Shown here: positions 17,902 through 27,186 of the stretch, one piece after another | Numbering within the stretch: position 1 is the first letter of the stretch | How the letters are laid out: each line of letters begins with the position of its first letter | Origin: Desulfobotulus alkaliphilus | GTDB taxonomy: Bacteria; Desulfobacterota; Desulfobacteria; Desulfobacterales; ASO4-4 | Reading direction: 5' to 3' | DNA: 64,000 bases | Assembly: GCF_007830435.1 (NCBI RefSeq) | Contig: NZ_VLLC01000007.1 | Span: 1-64,000, forward strand | Notes under the pieces: model-generated | What the model saw: only the letters and a program-made list of their open reading frames with translations | What the model was told of the DNA's origin: nothing | The model's database searches: none | Translations under genes and position numbers: made by a program

Positions 17902-18840
17902 CTACACAGGACTGAAAAAAAGCAAGGCCCCCATGCCTGTGATACACAGAGCCCCCGCAAGGACCGGAACCTGATACCACAGGGGCCTCACCCGCACACC
18001 GGAGCCCATGGCGGAAAAAGCCTTCCTTGCATAAAGGGACAGCACGCCAAAGGTGATGGTGGTCAGGGAAAGCCCCGCCGCCAGAAAGACCATGGCCAGT
18101 ACCCCTGCCAGCAGAATATCCAGTGAAATGGAAAAAAAGAGGATGAGCGCCGCACCGGGGCAGGGAACCATGCCCACGGCCAGACTCAGGGAAAGAAGGC
18201 TGCGCCTGTCGGAGTCGCTGGCACAGCAGGCACAATCCTCCCCTGCCCCATGTCCGTGAGTCATACCCCGAAAGGCCTTCCAGGCCATAAAGAGCCCCAC
18301 AAGCACAATCAGTCCGGCACTGAACTTCTGTATCTGTGAGCCTGCGCCGTCCATGGCACCGGGCCCTCCTGCTTTCAAAATAAAATAAAGAACAAAAACC
18401 AGTACAAGGGCAGATAAAACATGGAGAAAACCCATGAGTCCTCCCATGGCGATGGCCTGAGTCAGGCTGCCCCTTCTGCTTAAAAACCATGTACTCACAA
18501 AAACCTTGCCATGACCCGGCCCCAGGGCATGGACCACCCCATAGGCAAAGGCCAGCCCCATATAGGACCAGAAAGCCTTACCCCAGGGGTTCTCACGGAT
18601 CTGGCGGGCATACCCCCCCGCCTTCTGACGAAGCTGCACCTGCCAGACAAGAATCCTGCCCATGGCTTTGGAACCGGCATCCCGGACCCATGAAGGCAAA
18701 AGGTCTGCGGGTTTGAAGGATGATTCCTTCTCCGCTGGTGCGGCCTGCACAGACCGCTGAAAGGGACTGCTGGCAAAGGCCTCTCCGGCCATGACCAGCA
18801 GCACACACACAAGCATAAGCCATCCGGTTTTACCCATCAT
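17902..18840 (-). CDS. NicO-family nickel/cobalt permease
   Basis: The 312-residue membrane protein has a signal-like first segment and about six later membrane helices. Typical NicO/RcnA blocks are ALGPGHGKVFVSTWFLSRRG near residue 105, a loop with His and Cys (THGHGAGEDCACCASD, near 195) and VGMVPCPGAALILFF near 223. Such proteins move Ni2+ or Co2+, and direction cannot be told. The start ATG overlaps the TGA of the upstream DUF1007 gene, so both are one operon and probably one metal-handling unit. Confidence 0.85.
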   Translation of the reverse strand: MMGKTGWLMLVCVLLVMAGEAFASSPFQRSVQAAPAEKESSFKPADLLPSWVRDAGSKAMGRILVWQVQLRQKAGGYARQIRENPWGKAFWSYMGLAFAYGVVHALGPGHGKVFVSTWFLSRRGSLTQAIAMGGLMGFLHVLSALVLVFVLYFILKAGGPGAMDGAGSQIQKFSAGLIVLVGLFMAWKAFRGMTHGHGAGEDCACCASDSDRRSLLSLSLAVGMVPCPGAALILFFSISLDILLAGVLAMVFLAAGLSLTTITFGVLSLYARKAFSAMGSGVRVRPLWYQVPVLAGALCITGMGALLFFSPV

Positions 18841-19442
18841 TGTATTTTCACCTCAAAGCGAAGCGCCACAGGCGTCATGAATCCATAATAGTAGGCAAGA
18901 TCCGGTCTTTCCTCGGGGGCGGACACCACTTTCCAGCCATGGTCCTTTTTTCTTATTCCCACATTTTCCGGCGGAAAAAAGAGATGACAGAAAAAGGACT
19001 CATCATAAACCGCCACATGGAATGTTGCCGTATCTTCTTCCGGGGAAAGGACAAAGGGAATAAAAAAGGAATAGACCGCATGGCCTTCTTCAATCTCCAC
19101 GGAGAAATGCTCTATTCTTTTAACGGGAACCTTCCTGCCATCCTTCAGGATCGTCGTAAAAAAGCCAAAGTTTTCTAAATTCTGAAAGGTTTCCTCGTAA
19201 ACGGTCTTCAACTCCTTTTCACAGAAGACCCCATCTGCATTCTTATCAAAATCTTCGATAACCCAGGCACTGAAATACTCATCAAAGGCCCATCTCTGCC
19301 ATATGCCCCGCACCCCCTTTTCGTCCAGCTCCAGCTCAAGGGCCGTCTGCACAAAAACATGGGGATGGGCCAGTGCCTGCGCTCCCCATAAAAGACCTGT
19401 CAGGAGAAGCAAAAACATCCAGCATCTGCCTGTCATCTTCAT
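18837..19442 (-). CDS. DUF1007 periplasmic protein, partner of the NicO permease
   Basis: The 201-residue protein has a signal peptide ending at QALA, so the mature protein begins HPHVFV. A His at the new N-terminus is typical of DUF1007, which often sits beside NicO permeases and is thought to bind the metal. An EF-hand-like loop, DFDKNADGVFCEKEL, is visible. I start at ATG 19442 because AAGGGAGA directly precedes it. The frame extends eight codons upstream without a good site. The coupling to the permease supports a nickel or cobalt role. Confidence 0.83.
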   Translation of the reverse strand: MKMTGRCWMFLLLLTGLLWGAQALAHPHVFVQTALELELDEKGVRGIWQRWAFDEYFSAWVIEDFDKNADGVFCEKELKTVYEETFQNLENFGFFTTILKDGRKVPVKRIEHFSVEIEEGHAVYSFFIPFVLSPEEDTATFHVAVYDESFFCHLFFPPENVGIRKKDHGWKVVSAPEERPDLAYYYGFMTPVALRFEVKIQ

Positions 19443-19478
19443 TCTCCCTTCTTTTTTTCTCATCAAATATCCTGCCCC

Positions 19479-19964
19479 CTACCATCCATGGCCGGGATCC
19501 CTTCCCCTGAGGCTCTCAAAGAGCCCGATACCAACGGCGGTGGAAAGGTTCAGGGAACGGATGCTGTCATGGATGGGAATATGCACATGCTGCCCCGTAA
19601 AGGATGCCAGAATGTCAGGGGGAAGTCCTTTGGATTCAGAACCGAAGACAAGAATCATCCGGTCCAGAGGGGTGATCTCCCGAAATGTCCGGCTGGCGGT
19701 TTTGCTAAAAAAAAGCAGTTCTTCCTGAACGGGCTTCATGTAATCCATAAAAGAGGCAAAATCAGGCCACACCTTTAAAGAAACCCTTGGCCAGTAATCA
19801 AGGCCCGCCCGCTTTACCTCCTTTGCGCTTAAGGAAAAACCCAAAGGCTCCACCAGATGCAGTGTGGCCCCCACTCCCAGACAGCTCCGGCCCACACAGC
19901 CCGTATTCCATGGAATTTCCGGATGAACCAGTACAATGTGACGTTCTGCGCTGACCCTCTTCAT
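19479..19964 (-). CDS. trmL: tRNA (cytidine/uridine-34 2'-O)-methyltransferase
   Basis: TrmL methylates the wobble ribose of certain leucine tRNAs. The protein shows the SPOUT/TrmH knot signatures in order: NTGCVGRSCLGVG, LVFGSESKGLP and SLNLSTAVGIGLFE. Starting at the ATG at 19964 gives 161 residues, close to the usual 155-160. The open frame runs 46 codons further upstream (to 20102), but that part has no family resemblance. The ribosome binding site is weak. The gene is divergent from the amidohydrolase gene at 20132. Confidence 0.88.
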   Translation of the reverse strand: MKRVSAERHIVLVHPEIPWNTGCVGRSCLGVGATLHLVEPLGFSLSAKEVKRAGLDYWPRVSLKVWPDFASFMDYMKPVQEELLFFSKTASRTFREITPLDRMILVFGSESKGLPPDILASFTGQHVHIPIHDSIRSLNLSTAVGIGLFESLRGRDPGHGW

Positions 19965-20131
19965 TTTCTTATAGCCCGTCTTTTCTTTCCTGAGTTGCCT
20001 GTAATTTTTCCGGTTAAGACCGGCCTGACCGAATGGGTGTGGCAATAAAAATCCATTTAGGCCATACTTGAAATCCGGTATCCGAATACGCACCAACGGC
20101 ATCTTTTAATCAGAAAATCCGGAAAAAATCC

Positions 20132-20992
20132 ATGCGCATCGACTGCCACACCCATATTTTTCCCGAGAGCGTTCAGAAAAACCGCAAAGCATTTCTGAAT
20201 GATCCCGCCTTTGCCCTTCTGTATGAAAATCCCGCATCCATCCTTCAGGGGCCTGAGGCCCTCCTTGCCTCCATGGATGCAAACGCCATAGATATCTCCC
20301 TTGCCTGCGGATTCCCCTGGCGCAGCAGACAGCGCCTTCGGCAGCACAACGATTTTCTCATGGAAACCAGCCGCAGATATCATGGCCGCATCCTTGCCCT
20401 CTGCTGTGTCCATCCTGAAGATTCATGGGCCGCAGAAGAAGCGGAACGCTGCCTTGGGGCCGGGGCCTTTGGCATCGGAGAGCTGGCCTGCTACCACAGG
20501 GATTTTGACAAAGACCTTCTGGAAAAGCTCAGCCCCGTCATGGCACTTTGCAGACAGTTTCAGGCCCCCATCCTCATACACACCAACGATCCCATAGGCC
20601 ACAGCTATCCGGGAAAAGCGCCCATTTCCCTTGAAGGCATTGAAAAACTCCTGCAGCACTTTCCGGATAACCGCATGATTCTTGCCCACGGTGGCGGGGG
20701 CTACCCCTTTTACAGCCTGATGAAAAAGGGCGTCACCGGGAAAAAAAACCTTGTTGCCTATGACACGGCGGCCTTCCCCTACCTTTATAAAAATGAAGCC
20801 TACGCCTTTTTGCTCCGGTTATCGGAAAATCCGCTTCTTTTCGGCTCGGACTGGCCCCTTCTTTCCCCTGCCCGCTACTTCAAAGACATGGAAGAGGCAG
20901 GCCTTTCCACGGAAGACATCCTGAACCTCTGCGGAAAAAATGCAGCCCGCTTTCTCTGGCCCCACACTTCTTTGCGTCAGCCTTCAAGATAA
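20132..20992 (+). CDS. Metal-dependent amidohydrolase (Amidohydro_2/ACMSD-like)
   Basis: The 286-residue TIM-barrel hydrolase has the N-terminal metal motif DCHTHIF, strand-4 and -5 ligands in PILIHTNDPIGH, LAHGGGGYPFYS, and a C-terminal catalytic aspartate in LLFGSDWPLL. These fit the Amidohydro_2 clan (ACMSD and TIM-barrel decarboxylases or hydrolases). The substrate is unknown. It is followed 157 bp later by hemC on the same strand. Confidence 0.8.
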   Translation: MRIDCHTHIFPESVQKNRKAFLNDPAFALLYENPASILQGPEALLASMDANAIDISLACGFPWRSRQRLRQHNDFLMETSRRYHGRILALCCVHPEDSWAAEEAERCLGAGAFGIGELACYHRDFDKDLLEKLSPVMALCRQFQAPILIHTNDPIGHSYPGKAPISLEGIEKLLQHFPDNRMILAHGGGGYPFYSLMKKGVTGKKNLVAYDTAAFPYLYKNEAYAFLLRLSENPLLFGSDWPLLSPARYFKDMEEAGLSTEDILNLCGKNAARFLWPHTSLRQPSR

Positions 20993-21149
20993 AAACCTGT
21001 GAAAAATGAAGGATGCTTTTGATTTAGCGCTTATTTCTGTTATAGAGCCATGGTATCCGGCATGTTTTTTTAAGTGTATCCGGAAGAAAGCCCTCATTAA
21101 AACATATATCTGGCAATCCGTTCAGATACAGATTCCCCAAGGAGTTCCG

Positions 21150-22085
21150 ATGTCCCCCATTCGCATAGGCACCCGAAAAAGCAAGCTGGCCCTCTGGCAG
21201 GCAGAATACGTTGCGGATCTTCTGCAGAAAGCTGGCATGGAGACCGAACTGATTCCTCTGGAAACCAAGGGAGATAAAATACTGGATGTCTCCATTGCCA
21301 AAATAGGTTCCAAGGGTGTGTTCACCGAAGAAATCGAAGCAGCCCTGGCCTCCGGAGAAATGGATATTGCCGTGCACAGCGCCAAGGACATGCAGTCCGT
21401 TCTCCCCGAAGGCTTTGAGCTGATTGCCTTCACAGACCGGGAATATCCGGGCGACGTGCTTGTCAGCAGAAAGAAGGATGCCAGCCTCAGCAAGGGAGAA
21501 AAACCCCTCACCGTTGGAACCTCATCGGTACGGCGGGTGGCCCTCTTAAAGCATCACTTCCCCCATGTGAAGGTCGTGGATATGCGGGGCAACCTGCAGA
21601 CCCGTATCCGTAAAATGGATGAAGGCCAGTGCGATGCCCTCATTCTCGCCTTTGCCGGTGTGCACCGCATGGGCTACGATGATCTGATAACAGAAAAACT
21701 CCCCTTAACCCTTTTCATTCCGCCCGTGGGTCAGGGATGCATTGCCATTGAAGCCTTTACCCATCTGGACCCGGAGCGCAGAAAAAAAATCCGTGCCGCC
21801 CTCAATCATCTGCCCACGGAAACCCGGCTTCTGGCAGAACGGGCCTTTCTCCGCCGCCTCGAAGGGGGATGCAGCATTCCTGCCTTTGCCTTTGCAGAGC
21901 TGGATGGGGACAGACTCTGCATTTCTGCCGGTATCATTGATCCCATGGGGCAGAAGCGGATTCACAGAGAGCTTGAAGGTGATGCCAAAAATGCCGAAAA
22001 TCTGGGCCACAGCCTTGCAGGGGAGATCCTTGCGGCAGGGGGCCGGGAAATTCTGGATGACATTCACAGACAAAAGAATATCTGA
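21150..22085 (+). CDS. hemC: Porphobilinogen deaminase (hydroxymethylbilane synthase)
   Basis: HemC polymerises four porphobilinogens in tetrapyrrole synthesis. The 311-residue product has IRIGTRKSKLALWQA at the N-terminus, the arginine-rich TSSVRRVALL block and RRLEGGCSIPAFA, whose cysteine carries the dipyrromethane cofactor. The start is ATG 21150 with AAGGAG at six bases. The reading frame is open for 48 codons upstream, but those residues are not family-like. No other haem gene is adjacent. Confidence 0.95.
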   Translation: MSPIRIGTRKSKLALWQAEYVADLLQKAGMETELIPLETKGDKILDVSIAKIGSKGVFTEEIEAALASGEMDIAVHSAKDMQSVLPEGFELIAFTDREYPGDVLVSRKKDASLSKGEKPLTVGTSSVRRVALLKHHFPHVKVVDMRGNLQTRIRKMDEGQCDALILAFAGVHRMGYDDLITEKLPLTLFIPPVGQGCIAIEAFTHLDPERRKKIRAALNHLPTETRLLAERAFLRRLEGGCSIPAFAFAELDGDRLCISAGIIDPMGQKRIHRELEGDAKNAENLGHSLAGEILAAGGREILDDIHRQKNI

Positions 22086-22150
22086 TTACCACTGTCTTTC
22101 AGCCATATAAGCCTTAATCATGGAAATTATATGACCAGATTTTACGAATG

Positions 22151-22232
22151 TTGCGGGCACCCGTAAAGGGTGCCCCTACACAAAACAGGGCCGTAAAAGC
22201 CATTCGTAGGGGCAGGCCTTGCGCCTGCCCGT
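22151..22232. repeat. Two REP-like palindromes
   Basis: GGGCACCC-gtaaa-GGGTGCCC (22155-22175) and GGGCAGGC-cttgc-GCCTGCCC (22210-22230) are two hairpins about 35 bp apart, both joined to GTAGGGG/CCCCTAC. Such paired motifs are common dispersed repeats in bacterial genomes. Confidence 0.6.
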
Positions 22233-22458
22233 ATTAAAGCCCGCACCATGGGCCTACCAACAACCGGACCAGCAGGCTGTGGCTGAGTCAGGGTAGTAAT
22301 CAGAAAAGAATATCTGACCTCCGAACCGGCCATGGCCCGAAAACAGTGGCCGGGTCAGGGTGGCAGTCAAAGCATAAAATGCACCGCAGCATACATCGCA
22401 TCCTTTAGATATACCCCCGGACAGCCCCCCTTTTCACGTCATTATTTTGACGTTTTCC

Positions 22459-22487
22459 TTGACAAGACCCCCTCACCCGGTTAGTCT
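22459..22487 (+). promoter_or_regulatory. Putative promoter of the ectoine aspartate kinase operon
   Basis: A perfect TTGACA (22459-22464) and TAGTCT (22482-22487) are separated by 17 bp. The -10 is weak. The sequence cannot show whether it is osmotically regulated. Confidence 0.45.
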
Positions 22488-22685
22488 TTTTTGGATGTTA
22501 CCCTGACAGCCATATCAAATATTTCTCTGGAAGAGAACATATGGAACCAGTGAACCCCATGGACAGGCATCCAAACCGGATACCACACCACCCGGACACA
22601 GACCTAATCCATAAACATTCCAGATCAAAAACAGGGATCTTTTCCACCAGGAAGAGGCTCTTTCAGGAGACACAAAGGAATAGCA

Positions 22686-24143
22686 ATGAAAACAAAGCAT
22701 ACCGTTGAAAAAATCGGGGGCACGTCCATGTCCCGTTTCAGCGATGTCCTGCAAAACATCATCCTGGGCCAGCGCAGCCCCGAAGATCTTTACCACCGCA
22801 TCTTTGTGGTCTCTGCCTATGGGGGTATCACCGACCTGCTTCTGGAGCATAAAAAAACAAGGGAACCCGGTGTTTACGGCCTTTTTGCCAATGACGACGT
22901 CTCATGGGCCTGGGGGGATGCCCTCAACCGGGTGGCAGAACGCATGATTGCCATCAATGCCGAACTGGCCCCCTTAGGGCTGGACCTCATGACCGCAGAC
23001 CGCTTTGTGCGGGAACGCATTGAGGGTGCCCGGAGCTGCCTGCTGGATCTCACAAGACTCTGCTCCTTCGGGCACTTTCAGCTGGAAGAACACCTCATGA
23101 CCGTGCGGGAAATGCTCAGTGCCGTTGGCGAGGCCCACAGCGCCTTCAATACGGTGCAGATCCTCCAGAACTACGGCATCAATGCCCGGCTTGTGGATCT
23201 TTCCGGATGGATGGAAGAATGTGCCCTGCCCATTGATGAAAAAATCCAGTCGGTTTTCTCAGAAATTGATGTGACCCAGGAAATGCCCGTTGTCACAGGA
23301 TACACCCGGTGCAAGGAAGGCCTGATGGCCACCTTTGACCGGGGCTACTCAGAAATCACCTTCAGCAAGGTTGCCTGCCTTACGGGGGCCAGCGAAGCCA
23401 TCATCCACAAGGAATTTCATTTAAGTTCCGGAGACCCCAAACTCATGGGCCCGGAAAACGTGGCACCCATGGGCCGCACCAGTTATGACGTGGCAGATCA
23501 GCTTTCCGATCTGGGCATGGAGGCCATTCACCCCCAGGCAGCCAAAGGCCTGCGCCAGGCGGGCATTCCAATCCGTGTAAAAAACACCTTTGAGCCGGAT
23601 CATCCGGGAACAGTGATCGATGGCCAGTACCGGAGCAAGGAAGCCTGCGTGGAAATTATTGCGGGCCGGGAAAGTGTTCTGGCCATAGAAATTTTTGATC
23701 AGGACAGGGTAGGCTACCACGACAGGGAGGCGGCGGTCTGTGATGTTTTCCGCAGGTTCAGAATGCAGTCCATCGCCAAAAACCTGAACGCCAACACCAT
23801 CATCCATTATGTGGACAGCTCCCTCAAGCGGGCCAACCGGCTCACCGAGGCTCTGGAGGAAACCTTTCCCGGAGCAGAGGTTACCATACGCAAAGTGGCC
23901 CTCATTGCCGCCATCGGCAGCAATATGAAGGTTCCCGGATTTCTCGCAAAGGCAACGGGGGCGCTGCTTGAAGCAGGCGTCAACATTCTTGCAGTGCAAC
24001 AATCCATGAGACAGGTTGACATGCAGTTCATTGTAGCGGAAGAAGACTATGCAAGGGCTGCCAAAGCCCTCCACAAGCGGCTTGTGGAGGACGAAGCCCA
24101 CAAAGAAAACGCTGCAACCGGGGCCGGTGCCATGGCCCCATAA
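22686..24143 (+). CDS. ask_ect: Ectoine-pathway aspartate kinase
   Basis: This aspartate kinase isoform (Ask_Ect) feeds aspartyl phosphate into ectoine synthesis and escapes lysine/threonine feedback. The 485-residue protein has KIGGTSM at the N-terminus, the kinase core to about residue 320 with MGRTSYDVAD, and a C-terminal ACT pair (VALIAAIGSN, GVNILAVQQS). The assignment rests on its resemblance to Ask_Ect and on ectABC 1 kb downstream. The YitT-family gene follows at 11 bp. Confidence 0.9.
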   Translation: MKTKHTVEKIGGTSMSRFSDVLQNIILGQRSPEDLYHRIFVVSAYGGITDLLLEHKKTREPGVYGLFANDDVSWAWGDALNRVAERMIAINAELAPLGLDLMTADRFVRERIEGARSCLLDLTRLCSFGHFQLEEHLMTVREMLSAVGEAHSAFNTVQILQNYGINARLVDLSGWMEECALPIDEKIQSVFSEIDVTQEMPVVTGYTRCKEGLMATFDRGYSEITFSKVACLTGASEAIIHKEFHLSSGDPKLMGPENVAPMGRTSYDVADQLSDLGMEAIHPQAAKGLRQAGIPIRVKNTFEPDHPGTVIDGQYRSKEACVEIIAGRESVLAIEIFDQDRVGYHDREAAVCDVFRRFRMQSIAKNLNANTIIHYVDSSLKRANRLTEALEETFPGAEVTIRKVALIAAIGSNMKVPGFLAKATGALLEAGVNILAVQQSMRQVDMQFIVAEEDYARAAKALHKRLVEDEAHKENAATGAGAMAP

Positions 24144-24154
24144 CCGGAGTCTGC

Positions 24155-25015
24155 ATGTTCTTCAAACGTGACGTCAGCTACACCGTATGGTGGAACCTTT
24201 TTCTCATCACCTTCGGCGCCATCATGTACGCCATCGCCATCAAGGGCATTGCCACACCCCACGCCTTTGTACCCGGCGGGCTTTTCGGCCTTGCTTCCCT
24301 GATTTACTATCTTACCGGCCTTCTTGAACCGGGCATCATCTTCCTTGTTCTTAACATTCCCCTCATGACTCTGGGGGGAATGCTGCTGAGCAAACGCTTT
24401 GTCCTCTATACCATCTGGGCCATTCTTGTGACCACAGGGGCCTTTGCCCTTTACCCCTATACCATCCCCATTGAAGACCAGCTCTATGCGGCCATCAGCT
24501 GCGGGGTCATCTCCGGCATGGGTGCGGGCATTGTCCTCCGCTCCTTAGGATCCAACGGCGGCCTGGATATTGTAGCCCTGCTGCTTCTGCAGCGCTACAA
24601 TATCGGACTTGGAAAATCCTACTTCGCCTTTAATCTTATTTTATACTTCATCAGCTTCATCGCCTTTGAAACGGACCTTGTCATTGCCTCCATCATTATG
24701 GTCTTTGTGGCCTCGGCCACCATGGAATACAGCCTTTCCATGTTCAACCAGCGCAAGGTGGTTTTCATTATTTCCAACGAAGCCGATGCCATTGCCCGCA
24801 GGGTCATTGACGAGCTGGGCATGAGCTCCACCCTCATCCCTGCGGTGGGTGCCTATCTCCGCACGGAACGCCAGGTACTCATGACCGTCATCAACAACGT
24901 ACAGCTGAAAAAGCTTGAGGAAATCGTTTTTACGGAAGATGAGAACTCCCTGTTCATCGTGGAAAACACCTTCTCCGTCATGGGAGCCTCCTTTTCCAAG
25001 CGCAAGATCTACTGA
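24155..25015 (+). CDS. YitT-family membrane protein (DUF2179)
   Basis: The 286-residue protein has about five or six membrane helices (residues 10-190), then a soluble C-terminal DUF2179-type domain (residues 200-286, KVVFIISNEADAIARRVI onward). Its function is unknown. It starts 11 bp after the aspartate kinase stop (CGGAG upstream), so it is co-transcribed with ask_ect. That position suggests a link to osmotic adaptation, for example solute movement, but this is inference. A hairpin with a T-run follows it. Confidence 0.82.
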   Translation: MFFKRDVSYTVWWNLFLITFGAIMYAIAIKGIATPHAFVPGGLFGLASLIYYLTGLLEPGIIFLVLNIPLMTLGGMLLSKRFVLYTIWAILVTTGAFALYPYTIPIEDQLYAAISCGVISGMGAGIVLRSLGSNGGLDIVALLLLQRYNIGLGKSYFAFNLILYFISFIAFETDLVIASIIMVFVASATMEYSLSMFNQRKVVFIISNEADAIARRVIDELGMSSTLIPAVGAYLRTERQVLMTVINNVQLKKLEEIVFTEDENSLFIVENTFSVMGASFSKRKIY

Positions 25016-25037
25016 AAACCCACAAACAGTCAAAAAC

Positions 25038-25078
25038 TTGACAGGCAAATCATAGCATGCTATGGTTTGCCTGTTTTT
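25038..25078 (+). promoter_or_regulatory. Overlapping terminator and ectA promoter/operator palindrome
   Basis: A near-perfect palindrome with arms ACAGGCAAA and TTTGCCTGT around CATAGCATGCTATG ends in TTTTT, which looks like a terminator for ask-yitT. The same bases contain TTGACA (25038-25043) and TATGGT (25061-25066) 17 bp apart, which looks like a promoter for ectABC. The symmetric centre lies between -35 and -10, a suitable place for a repressor such as a MarR-type EctR. No such regulator is in the window. Confidence 0.6.
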
Positions 25079-25201
25079 ATCTGAAAGAGGTCCGTCGCAG
25101 AGCCTGCTTTGCCTAAAGGAAGCAGAGACACTTCACTTTTACACACTCAAACCCAAGGAGGAAACGAGCCTCAGAATCTGTGCCCTGATCCAGCGAGGCC
25201 G

Positions 25202-25702
25202 ATGATGAAACCCGACAGCTTCCCCTACACATTCCGCCATCCCGAAGCAAAAGACGGAGGAACCCTCTGGCAGATGGTCAAAGAAACGCCAGCGCTGGAT
25301 CTGAACTCCGCCTATTACTATATCTATTTTGGACATGCCTTTTCCAAAACATCCCTTATCGCAGAGAAAAACGGGCACCCCGCCGGTTTTATTACAGGCC
25401 TGACACCACCCGGTGACCCGGACTGTCTTTTTATCTGGCAGGTCTGTGTGGCCGCCTCCTGCCGGGGAGAGGGACTGGGCCTTGCCATGCTCAGTGAACT
25501 GAGCCGAAGGGTGAATCCCCTTCGGGTAGAAGCAACGGTCACTCCCTCCAACAAGGCCTCCATTGCCCTTTTTACGGCACTGGCCCGGCACCATAATGCG
25601 CCATGGCGCTTTGAAGAGGAAATTTTCCCGGCTTCCTGCTTTGGAAAGGCTTCCCATGAGCCGGAAATTCTGTTTCGCATTGGCCCCCTCGTACCGGAAT
25701 AA
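25202..25702 (+). CDS. ectA: Diaminobutyrate acetyltransferase
   Basis: EctA acetylates L-2,4-diaminobutyrate at the gamma-nitrogen, the second ectoine step. The 166-residue protein is a GNAT enzyme with the acetyl-CoA loop VAASCRGEGLGLAML and family-typical LDLNSAYYYIYFGHAF and EATVTPSNKAS blocks. Two adjacent ATG codons (25202 and 25205) follow CGAGG, and either may be used. The frame is open upstream to 25109 without homology. ectB follows at 142 bp. Confidence 0.93.
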   Translation: MMKPDSFPYTFRHPEAKDGGTLWQMVKETPALDLNSAYYYIYFGHAFSKTSLIAEKNGHPAGFITGLTPPGDPDCLFIWQVCVAASCRGEGLGLAMLSELSRRVNPLRVEATVTPSNKASIALFTALARHHNAPWRFEEEIFPASCFGKASHEPEILFRIGPLVPE

Positions 25703-25844
25703 AGGGCTTTTTCAAAAGCCCGTACAAAATGCTACAGATAAGAGGGACTGCCATTGATCCTGAAATGTGAATTTTTCAGGATGCCGATCCAGCCCCTGAC
25801 ATATGGATAAAAGAATCTTCCACATTAAAAAACAGGAGAACAAG

Positions 25845-27104
25845 ATGCGTATATTTGAAGCCCTCGAATCCCAGGTCCGCGGATATATCCGCTCCTTTCC
25901 CACCATATTCGCCACTTCCAAGGGTGCTATTCTTACGGATGAATATGGCAAAAATTACATCGACTTCTTTGCCGGTGCCGGGACCCTCAATTACGGACAC
26001 AACAACGACAGAATCTCCAAAGCCATGATTGAGTATATTCAGTCCGACGGCATTATCCACGGCCTGGACATGGCAACAACAGCCAAGCGGAATTTCCTGG
26101 AAAAATTTTCTTCCACCATTCTGGAGCCAAGGAACATGGACTATAAAATCCAGTTCACCGGCCCTACGGGAACCAATGCCGTTGAAAGTGCCCTGAAACT
26201 GGCCAGAACCGTCAAGGGACGCTCCAATGTGGTTTCCTTTACCAATGGCTACCATGGTCTTTCCATGGGTGCCCTTGCCGTAACGGGCAATACCTTTTAC
26301 AGGGACGAGGCCCATATCAGCCGCTCCAACGTCAGCTTCATGCCCTTTGAGAACTACTTTGGTGACAGCGTGGACTCTCTGGCCTGCCTGAGAAAAATGA
26401 TTGAAGATACAAGCTCAGGCCTTGACCTTCCCGCAGCCGTCATCGTGGAAACCATACAGGCCGAGGGTGGCATCAATGTGGCTTCCGCAGAATGGCTGAA
26501 GGGGCTTTCCGATCTCTGCCGCGAATTTGATATCCTTCTCATCATTGACGACATTCAGGTGGGCAACGGCCGGACTGGCAGCTTCTTCAGTTTCGAATTC
26601 GCAGACATCAAACCGGACATCATCACTCTGTCCAAGGCCATCGGCGGCGGCCTTCCCATGGCCGTCGTTCTCATGCGGCCCGACCTCGACCAGTGGAAAC
26701 CCGGTGAGCATACGGGTACCTTCCGGGGGAACAACCTTGCCTTTGTGGCCTGCACCGAAGCCCTGTCCTACTGGGACAACAACGCCTTAAGCGAATCCAT
26801 ACAGTACAAGGGCAATCTCATGTATGAAGGTCTGGATGTCATCCGGACCACATGGCCGGAACTTGAGGCCACCATTCGCGGCCGGGGCATGATCTGGGGC
26901 CTTGATATTCCTGAACGGGGCATGGCAAGGGAAATTACCCAGAAATGCTTTGAAAAGGGCCTTGTCATGGAGCTGGCCGGTGCGGAAAAACAGGTTCTCA
27001 AACTGCTGCCGCCCCTTGTCATTGAAGAAGAGCTTCTCAAGGAAGGGCTTGCCATCATTGCAGAGAGCGTGAAGGAAGTCCTCAAGGAAAGGGAAATTGC
27101 TTAA
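25845..27104 (+). CDS. ectB: Diaminobutyrate-2-oxoglutarate aminotransferase
   Basis: EctB converts aspartate semialdehyde and glutamate into diaminobutyrate using PLP. The 419-residue protein is a class III aminotransferase with TGPTGTNAVESALKLAR, the acidic strand LLIIDDIQVGNGRTG and the PLP lysine in TLSKAIGGGLPM. AGGAG before ATG 25845 fixes the start, and the open frame begins 14 codons earlier. Two small hairpins (25706-25723 and 25756-25781) lie in the ectA-ectB gap. Confidence 0.95.
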   Translation: MRIFEALESQVRGYIRSFPTIFATSKGAILTDEYGKNYIDFFAGAGTLNYGHNNDRISKAMIEYIQSDGIIHGLDMATTAKRNFLEKFSSTILEPRNMDYKIQFTGPTGTNAVESALKLARTVKGRSNVVSFTNGYHGLSMGALAVTGNTFYRDEAHISRSNVSFMPFENYFGDSVDSLACLRKMIEDTSSGLDLPAAVIVETIQAEGGINVASAEWLKGLSDLCREFDILLIIDDIQVGNGRTGSFFSFEFADIKPDIITLSKAIGGGLPMAVVLMRPDLDQWKPGEHTGTFRGNNLAFVACTEALSYWDNNALSESIQYKGNLMYEGLDVIRTTWPELEATIRGRGMIWGLDIPERGMAREITQKCFEKGLVMELAGAEKQVLKLLPPLVIEEELLKEGLAIIAESVKEVLKEREIA

Positions 27105-27186
27105 AAAAATGCAGCCCCCCACCGGGGCTGCCTGCAAAAATTCTTTCCATCTGAATATCGGGCATTAAAAAAAGCAGGAGAGATTG

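Larger units (their letters stand above)
22086..22685. other. 600-bp intergenic region before the ectoine cluster
   Basis: No gene is visible. It contains a pair of palindromes at 22151-22232 and two imperfect GTCAGGGT-containing direct repeats (about 22289 and 22351). A probable promoter lies near 22459, leaving an untranslated leader of about 190 bases before the aspartate kinase. I recognise no lysine riboswitch or other known aptamer in that leader. Confidence 0.5.

Noticed and set aside
22488-22685. Lysine riboswitch before the aspartate kinase
   Set aside because: No recognisable lysine aptamer pattern is seen, and Ask_Ect enzymes are typically not under lysine control.
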